From contig CM048552.1 in NCBI GenBank assembly GCA_026413225.1, positions 55,815,001-55,879,000 of the forward strand: a stretch of 64,000 nt of DNA, written 5' to 3'. Below the pieces are notes generated by a model. It was given only the letters and a program-made list of their open reading frames with translations. It searched no databases and had not been told where the DNA came from. Made by a program: the position numbers and the translations under genes. Origin of the DNA: Otis tarda (lineage: Eukaryota > Chordata > Aves > Otidiformes > Otididae). The number at the start of each line of letters is the position of its first letter. Within the stretch, counting starts at the first letter, position 1. Below, piece by piece: positions 40,301 to 47,010 of this stretch.

Positions 40301-43300
40301 AGCTGCCAGGCTGAGCACAGGGCCAGCCCTGGTCACCACTGGCATTGCACCAGCAGAAGTAGTTGTGGCCACGGTCACCGGTGGCAGCGTGATGAAGTTT
40401 GGTAGCACAGGCTCGACTCCTCCTGTTTCTCCAACTCCTTCTGAGCGCTCGCAAATGAGCACAGGGGATGAGAATTCGGCCACCGGAGACACCTTTGGAG
40501 AGATGGTGACTTCACCCCTGACCCAGCTCACCTTGCAGGCGTCTCCAGTGCAGTTCCTGGTGAAGGAAGAAAGCACCAAGTCTGCCTCCTGCAGCGTAAA
40601 CGCGGCACCCAGGTCGGAGCGGTGCAGCACGGGTAACGGCAAAGATGCAGAAGTTAGGGACAAAGACCAGATGCTGCAGGAGAAGGATAAGCAGATCGAG
40701 GAACTCACCCGCATGCTAAAGCAGAAGCAGCAGCTGGTTGAGATGCTGAGACTACAGCTAGAGCAGGAGAAGCGCTCTCAGCAGTCACTACCGGCTCCAG
40801 TGGCTGCGGGAGAAGGAACAGCCCTTGCATCCAACCCAGTAGCATTTGGCACCCAGGTCAAGAGTGAAAACGGTTTCCCGAGTTGCCAGTTTGCAAAGCA
40901 ATCCAGTGGCCAAACAGACCAATTCAGCCCTGCGCCAACCGCTAGCCAAATGGACACTTCGAATCCAAGCCCAGTGCCAAAGAAAGCCGTGATGGTGAAG
41001 CAGGAGGTGCCAGCCACGGAAGCAGAGCCGCCGTGCCAGTTCCCCGGCCCGCGGCTTTTCCTTGGCCAGCAAGGGAGCGCCCTGAGCGACCTCATCAAGG
41101 GCACCCCTCCCCCAACTCTCATCACCGACTCCACAGGGACCCACATCGTCCTCACCGTGACCAAGCAGAGCGCCGAGAGGCAGGGCCTCTCGCCCCACGG
41201 GAAGGCAGGGAGTAGCTGCCCGGCCTTGCAGGTAGGTGAGGGTTAGATTGCATCCCTGCTGCGGGCAATTGGGTTCCTCTCCCTTTTCCTGCTCATTGTA
41301 CGTCGGTTCTGGATACCATAGGATGACTTAACATGTTGGAAATTCAATGCAGTAAATGCTGAAATGGCTGAGTCGCTTGCTACGACGGCTGGTAGTTCAT
41401 GGCTTTGTAAAACAGAGCAGTGTAAGCAGATCTTCCGCAAAAAGACCGGACTCTGACAATGATGAGCTGTGCACAGCACTGCACGATCGACTATGTGCAT
41501 CACAGGCTGTTCAGCGTTCTTTCAAACACATGGTTCTGGCTTTTGTTAGGCAGGATCTCAGGCCTGGAGGGCAAGCGTTTGCTGCCATATGTCAGTAGTT
41601 TTTGAAAGAAAAACTCTTCTACTACCCCTGCGGTGGTAAAAGAAGCAGGCGGAATTTCACCTCTTGTCCTTTACTGGAGAGATTGTAATTGGAGTGATAG
41701 ATAGGTCACCTTGTCTACCGAGAGCTGAAATCAGACCCTGGGAGCAGACTTTTGCTTTTTGACTGCTCTTTGTTTTAATGCATGTCAGTATTTCAGTGTT
41801 GACAGCGTCTTTCATCAGAGATGATCTACTATTCCCCTGCTGGCATGAACTCAGCACTTAGCAGAAGTGTTCTGAGTATTTCTTCCAGGAAGGGATAAAT
41901 ATGCCCAGGTTTTATGGGTTAAGTCAAAGCCCAGCATCTTCCATGGCTTCAGAAAAGATCTGCATTCTCTGCTGACACATTTCCTGCACCTTCTGCAGAG
42001 CAAGTGGCAGTGTCTACCATCAGCGGCAGGCACTGAGCAGGCTGCGTTTGCTGCGCAGCAGGTGAGATGCCAGGCAGCTGTCTAAATATCAGCATCCAGT
42101 GTCACCCTTGATACCCCAGGGTGTCTCATCTGAACTCCAGCTGCTGCTCCAGAAGGGCACGGGTCCTGTGTCAGGTCTGCTAGCCCTCGAGGGATGTTGT
42201 GGGGTAGCCCAGGGGTTTAGACTGGTGCTACCTCCTCTTTTAGGACTCTCAATCCCACCCCAATGTGATTTCTCTGCTTTGTGAAACAGAACAATTAATT
42301 GAATTTTCTAAAGAATAAAGAGTGGAGACAAACAAACTCCATAAATCCTTTAAGAAACACAAGCCTTGCTCCATGCTGTGTCTGAGGAATACCTTCTCAC
42401 AGATACCCTTTTCTTTCCAGAGAGTACAATCATCACCCGCTAAAACTTCCAGCCAACCGCCGTGTCAGCTACCTGCAAGCACCCCTCAGCAGCCCACGCA
42501 GCAGCAGAAGCAGCAGCCCGTGCAGCAGCAGAAACAGCAGCAGCAGCAGAAGCAGCAGCAGCCCAGAGGACTAAACCAATCTGTTAGAAAGGTAGCTTCC
42601 CATCTGCTTTTCTTCCTTGTTTTTCTTTGCCTGCTGCCGAGTTTTGTGGCAGTGGTGGGAAGGGGACACACATGCACGATCCTGGTCAGAGACCATCATC
42701 ACAAGTGAGATCTCGCTGCAGCTTCTGCCACAGCTTGTGGCTGCACGGAATATTTGGTTTTCAGCTTGAATGTGGCAGCAGAAGGGGTGCCAGGCATAGC
42801 CTCACCATTCCCCTGCCTCCTGCTGAACTACCTGCGATGGAGAGCCCATCAGGCATGAGGTTTCGGGAGCAGTGAGGGTCCATGAGATCTTCTCCTATGG
42901 GCACGCTTTGAAGTGATGTGGAGGCTTTACAGCAAAGAACTCTGGGGCTAAACTCTGACAATTGACCAACTTCTGCCCTTTGGTCCCACGTCTGAATACC
43001 AGCTGGTGTTCTAAACAAGCTTTGTCTATCAGTTAAAAATTATGAGAGGCCAGGGTGGGCAGCCTTGATTCACAGTGGTGTCCCCGATTCTTGAAGGAGT
43101 GCTGAACTGCAGAGAGAGAGGGTGGTGTGGGCAGTATGTCCACTACTGAAGGTAGCATATGAGCTCTGAGAGGGGCAAAAGGATGTGACCTTTTGCTCTC
43201 TGGTACGTTCCCATGCCTTAAGCGTACCTGTTAATCAATCATAGAATCATAGAATCATAGAATCATAGAATGGTTAGAGTTGGAAGGGACCTTCAAAGGT

Positions 43301-46300
43301 CATCTAGTCCAACCCCCCTGCAAGAAGCAGGGACATCCCTGACTAGATCAGGTTGCTCAGAGCCTCATCCAGCCTGGCCTTGAACATTTCCAGGGATGGG
43401 GCATCCACCACCTCTCTGGGCAACCTGTTCCAGTGCTCTACAACTCTCATTGTAAAAAATTTTTTTCTAATATCTAATCTAAACCTACCTCCTTCTAATT
43501 TAAACCTATTACCCCTTGTCCTATCACAACAGGCCCTACTGAACAGCCTCTCCCCATCTTTCCTGTAGGCCCCCTTGAGGTACTGGAAGACCGCTATCAG
43601 GTCTCCCCGGAGCCTCCTCTTCTCCAGGCTGAACAGCCCCAACTCTCTCAGCCTGTCCTCATAGGAAAGGTGCTCCAGCCCTCTGATCATCTTTGTGGCC
43701 CTCCTCTGGACCCTTTCCAACTGGTCCATGTCCTTCTTGTGTTGGGGACTCCAGAACTGGACACAGTACTCCAGGTGGGGTCTCACCAGGGCAGAGTAGA
43801 GGGGCAGAATCACCTCCCTCGACCTGCTGGCCACGCTCCTCTTGATGCTCGCTGTGAAGTGCAACACTGGTTCAGGAAGGAGAGCTTACCCCTTCTCCTG
43901 GTGATGGCTGTAAAGAAGCTTTGCTTTCTAGCCCACTCCCTTTCTAGACCCTCTAGCCCACTTAGTTCTGTCTTTAATGTGTAATTAAAGTAAAATACAG
44001 AAAGATTATGAAGAGTTTTTAGAGCTTGGAGGATCCCTTCTGAGTCAGATCCTGGAAAGGATATGAAGACAGTAATTTTTAGGATAGTCAGAATGGAATG
44101 TCCCCTTTGCAAAGGGTCAGTGCCTTGGTTTGCTCTGAGACCTTTGAGGAAATGCAGAAGGTAAATGAAGGCACCTTTTCCTTTGGACTCCCTTAGCTCA
44201 TGTGCTGTGGAGGCACCCGTCGTGACTCTCTGAATCCTTTTGCCTTCCTGTAGCGTCAGAGGCCAGGTCTGCAGGTCATCACAGGGCAGCTGCCCCACAC
44301 CATATTGTCTTTCTCAGCACCTCCAAACCTGCAGCCCTTCTTCACCAACCGTTTCCACAAACAGTCCCTGAAAATTGGTGCTCCTGGCAAAGCCGGCTCA
44401 CCCAGTGTGTCAAAAAAAGGCACCTTCCCAGCACATCCCAGGGGCCTGTGCCACAACGCCAGTTTCCAGCCCCTCTCAGGAAGAGAGCAGACCCCAGAGC
44501 AGCTCTGCCGGCCAGAGCCTGGGGTCGCTCCTCTACGTGCAGGTCACAGAAAAGATTAACAGCTTTCCAGGGAAAACAGGATGGGGAAGAGCATTGACAT
44601 GTACAAGTTTTGGAACTAGCATTCAGCTGCTGCCCGGGGATCACTGCTCCAGGGGAGCAAGCTTCAGGGTGGATCATGCGTAAATGCTGTAGAGGCAAAG
44701 ACCTGATCCACATTTTAACTTTTCTTATGGGCAGTTGTGTGCTGATTCATCTGGTAAAGCTGAGTCATGAGCACCACTTCCTGCAGCCCTTGGGGTTTCC
44801 TTTCAAGGTCTCTGGTGCTGCTGAGTGCTCCGGTGCTCTCTGCCCACCATCAGGCTGTGAAACTTGCTGCTAGTGAAGCTTGATGGTGTCCCCAAAATAG
44901 GCACTGCAGAGGGAGGTGGGTGAAAGATAGGTCTTGGGTGTGTTGCATAGAGTAGGCTGAACAGAACAGAAGGGAAATGCCCTCTCTCCCCAAAGTGTTA
45001 GAGAAACCCCCCACCTGGACAGATGAGGCTCTCCCCACCCAGGAGCACCCCCATGGTGGTTTGTGGTGTGGTTGCTTTAGTGTTGGAAAAATCAGCAAAA
45101 GATTTTCAGCTGTGAGTTGGAGGGGAAATCTGCCTTCCTGCCCTCCAGCTGGGGCGAAGTGCACAGAGTACACAAAGAAGCCAGGCTGCTGGGAGCAGAG
45201 CAGTGCAGACTGTGCAGCGCTCACCAAGAGAGGAGACGGTGGTCTCTGAAAGCAGCTGTGAGACAGGAGTTGATGTGGCCTTTCCCCTCATCCCACCTTC
45301 TGCCTTCATTCTCAACAGCCCTCGTCGCAGCCTGGCTCTCCTGCTGCCCCTTCCCCGTCCCAGATGGACCTGGAGCAGCAACAGCGCACGTCGCTTTTTG
45401 GAACTCCTCCACCTCCTGTCCCTGTTCCCTCGGTCCCCGGGAAAGAGCCACCAGGCTATGAAGAGGCCGTGAAGCAACAGCCAAAGGCCAAGGTGAGAGT
45501 TCTTTTCCCTGGTTTCCTTGGAGAGCAGGTGAAAAGTTGCCATTGTAAATCTGCTTTGATTCCTGATCTGGGCCAGTAATAGAGCATGGAGGCACAATGT
45601 CCGTTCCTAACTGTGCCTTCCTAGCCGAATTCCTTCTGGAGGGTTTGGGGCAGACCCTAAACCGCAAGTAGAGATCCCAAACCACTCACTGCCTGGTGAG
45701 TGTTAATAGAGCAGTTGCTGTCACAGCCTGGGGTTATGGAGGATTCTGGTGCTGTGCCCCCCTTTCTTAGAATCACAGAATGGTTAGGGTTGGAAGGGAC
45801 CTTCAAAGGTCATCTAGTCCAACCCCGCTGCAAGGAGCAGGGACATCTTCGACTAGATCAGGTTGCTCAGAGCCCTATCCAACCTGGCCTTGAATGTTTC
45901 CAGGGATGGGGCATCTGAGGGAGGGGAGCCAGCAGCCAAGGGTATTGCTGGAGGTCGAAGCTCCCCTGGTCAATAGGAAGCTAATCCTGCGCTCACTCTC
46001 CCCAGGAGAACGGCTGTTCCAGCCAGCAGATGGACGACCTGTTTGACATTCTCATCGAAAGTGGAGGTACGGAGACGAAGCCAGCATTTCCCATAGTCTT
46101 TGGATTTGAGCCTGGGGATTATAGAGCACTGAGGGGAGAGGCTGTCGTGGCCCAGGTCTTTCCTCCTGTATCCCTGCCAGTGCCCTTAGCATTGGCAGTG
46201 GTCATTAAGGCACCGAGGGAGATGTCAGTCAGGCATTAGGGTGATACAAAGCTGCTCGGTGGCTCTGCTGCATCAGCTCTGGGCACGTCTCTTCTGCGAT

Positions 46301-47010
46301 ACTGGACAGAGCTTGAATTCCCTGCAGGCAGGCTGAAACCTCCCCATAGCAAGCCACGCACAGGCACAGGACGAGCTTCCTTATCCCAGGTGGGGGTAGT
46401 GATGGCTCCGTCTGGGGGGGGGTCCCTTTGCGCTGCTGGGTGGGAGGGATCTTTCTGGTGTTCGGCCAAGCTTTTCCTCACCCTGGCCTGCCTGTTTGTT
46501 CCCTGGACAGAGATTTCTGCTGACTTCAAGGATCAGTCGTCCCCAGCTGGGAAAGAACCACCCGTGGCCCCAGCCAGCTCCCCACCGCCCAGCAGCCACC
46601 ATTCCTCAGAGCTGGCGGTGCCAGTGTCCTTGGGGCAGCCGGTGCCTGTGGGCCGGCTGGAGGACTTCCTGGAGAGCAGCACCGGCCTCCCGCTGCTGAC
46701 AGCAGGCCACGATGGGCCAGAGCCCCTGTCCCTGATTGATGACCTCCACAGTGAGATGCTGAGCAGCTCGGCCATCCTGGACCACCCGCCTTCACCTATG
46801 GACACCTCGGAATTGCACTTTGCTCACGAGCCGTCCGGGGGCATAGCCCTGGATCTGGCTGAGGCTAACTTGGACAGCATGGACTGGCTGGAGTTGCCGG
46901 GGGGGCCCGTCATGAGCCTGGCTCCCCTCAGCACTGCGGCTCCCAGCCTCTTTTCCACAGACTTCCTTGATGGACACGATCTGCAGCTGCACTGGGATTC
47001 TTGCTTGTAA
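19282..47010 (+). CDS. MRTFA: MRTFA (MKL1/MAL) coding region, 13 exons, 5' end outside window
   Basis: Myocardin-related transcription factor A, an actin-sensing coactivator of SRF that shuttles between cytoplasm and nucleus. Exons: 19282-19347, 33873-33928, 35535-35610, 36210-36371, 37798-37973, 38435-38590, 39070-39323, 39665-39836, 40116-41231, 42421-42591, 45319-45492, 46006-46066, 46511-47010. All introns are GT-AG. From ATG 19341 the exons sum to 3081 nt (1026 aa); the familiar human protein is 931 aa (from memory). Domain order, numbered from that ATG: RPEL1 (mostly upstream of Met1), RPEL2 about 24-46, RPEL3 about 68-90, basic region and Gln-rich stretch in exon 39070-39323, SAP 354-388, leucine zipper about 533-573, acidic/Ser-Pro transactivation domain to the end (HWDSCL). 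Actin binding to the RPEL motifs masks the nuclear localisation signal in this family. The frame stays open 5' of the ATG, so a longer isoform starting in an upstream exon is expected. The identification is very secure; which start dominates in this species is unknown. Confidence 0.97.
21955..21975 (+). repeat. T21 homopolymer
   Basis: Uninterrupted run of 21 T in the large MRTFA intron. It could be a remnant of an antisense retroposed A-tail, but no element body is recognisable beside it. Confidence 0.85.
31477..31506 (+). repeat. Short direct duplication
   Basis: The 14-mer AGTCATGAGAGACT occurs at 31477-31490 and again at 31493-31506, two bases apart. This looks like a small local tandem duplication in intronic sequence. 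Confidence 0.75.
33873..33928 (+). CDS. MRTFA: MRTFA exon: linker between RPEL1 and RPEL2
   Basis: Fifty-six bases encoding [18 protein letters not shown], which matches the extreme N-terminus of the short mammalian MRTFA. Acceptor CTCAACAG and donor GTAAGA. The first two bases complete the second proline codon begun at 19347. The positively charged RRSLERAR end leads into RPEL2. Confidence 0.95.
33929..35534 (+). other. MRTFA intron, 1.6 kb
   Basis: Non-coding, with a C-rich tract at about 34380-34394. It ends in the acceptor TTTGCTGCAG. Nothing else is recognisable. Confidence 0.9.
35535..35610 (+). CDS. MRTFA: MRTFA exon: RPEL2
   Basis: Encodes [20 protein letters not shown] and MHILE, the second RPEL motif with the signature RPERSEL core. 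RPEL2 binds one G-actin in the family. Acceptor TTTGCTGCAG, donor GTACGG. The last G starts the glutamate completed at 36210, so the exon ends in phase 1. Confidence 0.96.
35890..35952 (+). mobile_element. CR1 LINE 3' end, sense orientation
   Basis: Reads GGTTGGACTAGATGACC, then GGTCCCTTCCAACCC, and ends CATTCTATGATTCTATGA, the standard 3' terminus of avian CR1. Only about 63 bp are kept. It lies between the RPEL2 and RPEL3 exons in the same direction as MRTFA. Confidence 0.93.
36003..36126 (+). repeat. Degenerate GTTATCT repeat
   Basis: TTATCT occurs at 36009, 36063, 36073, 36099 and 36109, embedded in variants of CTGTTATCTAC. This is a diverged short tandem repeat, about 85 bp before the RPEL3 exon. 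Each TTATCT is also a reverse-strand AGATAA, the GATA-factor core, but a repeat origin explains the pattern without selection. Confidence 0.6.
36210..36371 (+). CDS. MRTFA: MRTFA exon: basic NLS segment and RPEL3
   Basis: Encodes [20 protein letters not shown] followed by [20 protein letters not shown] and ILP. The KLKRAR cluster between RPEL2 and RPEL3 is part of the nuclear localisation signal that G-actin occludes. The third RPEL has the core RPGPMEL. Acceptor CTGAACAG, donor GTAAGG. It is almost residue-for-residue the mammalian sequence. Confidence 0.97.
36372..37797 (+). other. MRTFA intron, 1.4 kb
   Basis: Non-coding sequence between the RPEL3 exon and the Ser/Pro exon. No repeat or RNA gene is recognised. 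Confidence 0.9.
37798..37973 (+). CDS. MRTFA: MRTFA exon: acidic Ser/Pro linker
   Basis: Encodes [20 protein letters not shown], then [20 protein letters not shown] and a more variable tail ending SLAQ. The SPEQP and SVPSP sites are proline-directed phosphorylation candidates in a region where MRTFs are known to be phosphorylated after serum stimulation. Acceptor GTTTCTAG, donor GTGAGA. The second half diverges from the mammalian sequence while the first half is nearly unchanged. Confidence 0.95.
38435..38590 (+). CDS. MRTFA: MRTFA exon: proline-rich segment
   Basis: Phase-0/0 exon of 52 codons. It starts [20 protein letters not shown], passes through two runs of four prolines and the motif LLPPSLTNG, and ends PPPTLIK. 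The LFLSEQP and LPPSLTNG blocks are conserved in the family. Acceptor CCCTGCAG, donor GTACTG. The proline tract suggests SH3- or WW-type docking, which is inference only. Confidence 0.94.
38591..39069 (+). other. MRTFA intron, 0.5 kb
   Basis: Short non-coding intron. It ends in the acceptor CTTCTAAATAG. No other element is seen. Confidence 0.9.
39070..39323 (+). CDS. MRTFA: MRTFA exon: basic B1 region and Gln-rich stretch
   Basis: Begins [20 protein letters not shown] and [15 protein letters not shown], the highly basic region used for SRF contact and nuclear import. It then has [20 protein letters not shown] and a second glutamine run next to HYNYQ. The exon ends in phase 2 at donor GTACGG. 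The order basic region then poly-Q matches mammalian MRTFA closely. The glutamine codons are mostly CAG, so repeat length may vary between individuals. Confidence 0.97.
39665..39836 (+). CDS. MRTFA: MRTFA exon: Ser-rich linker before SAP
   Basis: Completes a lysine codon, then encodes [20 protein letters not shown], a Ser/Thr-rich run, the motif RQNS, and ends [14 protein letters not shown] looks like a basophilic-kinase or 14-3-3 type site. Acceptor TCCCTGCAG, donor GTAAAT. The sequence is low complexity and less conserved than its neighbours apart from its two ends. Confidence 0.93.
40116..41231 (+). CDS. MRTFA: MRTFA large exon: SAP domain and leucine zipper
   Basis: Phase-0/0 exon of 372 codons. 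It opens with the SAP domain ([19 protein letters not shown], then [11 protein letters not shown]), a helix-extended-helix fold that binds [23 protein letters not shown] and [18 protein letters not shown] follow. The coiled coil for homo- and heterodimerisation ([16 protein letters not shown] and RLQLEQEKR) is at about 40657-40772. The exon closes with [20 protein letters not shown] and a short variable tail ending ALQ. The VSPTPS cluster and VKQE/VKEE motifs (sumoylation-like) are visible. Acceptor CCATATCAG, donor GTAGGT. Confidence 0.97.
41232..42420 (+). other. MRTFA intron, 1.2 kb
   Basis: Non-coding intron ending in the pyrimidine-rich acceptor TTTTCTTTCCAG. No repeats or RNA genes were recognised. 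Confidence 0.85.
42421..42591 (+). CDS. MRTFA: MRTFA exon: Gln-rich 57-codon cassette
   Basis: Phase-0/0 exon of 171 nt. It encodes [20 protein letters not shown], a glutamine-lysine tract built from CAG and AAG codons, and ends [10 protein letters not shown]. Strong acceptor TTTCTTTCCAG, donor GTAGCT. Because both boundaries are in phase 0 it can be skipped without frame change, joining ...CPALQ directly to PSSQPGSP; that resembles the human protein as I remember it. Inclusion adds residues 726-782. It may be an avian or alternatively spliced exon. Coding status is likely but less certain than for the other exons. Confidence 0.7.
42592..45318 (+). other. MRTFA intron, 2.7 kb, with CR1
   Basis: Intron between the Gln-rich exon and the PSSQPGSP exon. 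A CR1 fragment (43237 to about 43870) lies antisense within it. The remainder is unique, increasingly GC-rich sequence with many chance open frames on both strands. Confidence 0.85.
43237..43870 (-). mobile_element. CR1 LINE fragment with reverse-transcriptase C-terminus
   Basis: The + strand begins with four 8-bp AATCATAG units at 43237-43268, the reverse complement of the CR1 3' tail. On the - strand an open frame of 174 codons from 43867 to 43343 encodes the C-terminal part of the CR1 ORF2 protein, including [20 protein letters not shown] and [20 protein letters not shown], ending at a stop just before the 3'UTR. The copy is 5'-truncated, with no visible internal frameshift or stop. It sits antisense in an MRTFA intron. 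It has neither the N-terminal part of ORF2 nor a promoter, so it cannot move by itself. Confidence 0.95.
45319..45492 (+). CDS. MRTFA: MRTFA exon: start of the C-terminal region
   Basis: Phase-0/0 exon of 58 codons. It encodes [20 protein letters not shown], a short loop with [15 protein letters not shown], and [17 protein letters not shown]. The QPGSPA, MDLE, LFGTP and PPGYEEA motifs match mammalian MRTFA; PPGYEEA resembles a PPxY motif. Acceptor TTCTCAACAG, donor GTGAGA. Confidence 0.95.
45493..46005 (+). other. MRTFA intron, 0.5 kb, with CR1 tail
   Basis: Short intron. Roughly a third of it is an antisense CR1 fragment (45770-45917). It ends in the acceptor CTCTCCCCAG. Confidence 0.9.
45770..45917 (-). 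mobile_element. CR1 LINE 3' fragment
   Basis: Reads AGAATCACAGAATGGTTAGG, TTGGAAGGGACC, CATCTAGTCCAACC and GACTAGATCAGGTTGCTCAG, the reverse complement of a CR1 3' end. It closely parallels the first 150 bp of the copy at 43237 but is only about 148 bp long. Its tail has decayed to a single AGAATCACAGAATGG unit. Confidence 0.93.
46006..46066 (+). CDS. MRTFA: MRTFA exon: MDDLFDILI segment
   Basis: Twenty codons plus one base, encoding [20 protein letters not shown]. The [11 protein letters not shown] block is an acidic/hydrophobic activation motif shared by MRTFs. Acceptor CTCCCCAG, donor GTACGG. The last G completes a glutamate with the final exon. Confidence 0.96.
46067..46510 (+). other. 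MRTFA intron, 0.44 kb
   Basis: Last MRTFA intron. It is GC-rich, with a G9 run in a G-rich segment at about 46410-46450. The frame of the last exon is open back to about 46390, but the acceptor CCCTGGACAG at 46510 and the exact match of EISADFK to the family fix the exon start. Confidence 0.9.
46511..47010 (+). CDS. MRTFA: MRTFA last coding exon: transactivation domain and stop
   Basis: Encodes [18 protein letters not shown], a variable Ser/Pro linker, [58 protein letters not shown], and the conserved end [20 protein letters not shown] followed by TAA at 47008-47010. This acidic, Ser-rich and hydrophobic region is the transactivation domain of the family. The block from GRLEDFL onward is nearly identical to mammals, while the linker after KEPP is not. 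Confidence 0.97.

Noticed and set aside
40083-41198. Several - strand open frames of 120-171 codons
   Set aside because: They are shadows of the large MRTFA SAP/zipper exon, created by its codon composition.
43237-43268. Four exact 8-bp AATCATAG repeats that could be taken for a regulatory or CRISPR-like array
   Set aside because: They are the 3' tail of a CR1 element on the - strand, joined directly to CR1 sequence, with no spacers.
44256-45685. Dense open frames on both strands, up to 163 codons
   Set aside because: GC-rich intron around one real MRTFA exon; no frame other than 45319-45492 matches a family or has matching splice sites.
46390-46510. ATG at 46390 as start of a separate 206-codon protein
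   Set aside because: The open frame is a run-through of intron; EISADFK starts right after the acceptor at 46510 and completes the split glutamate from 46066.
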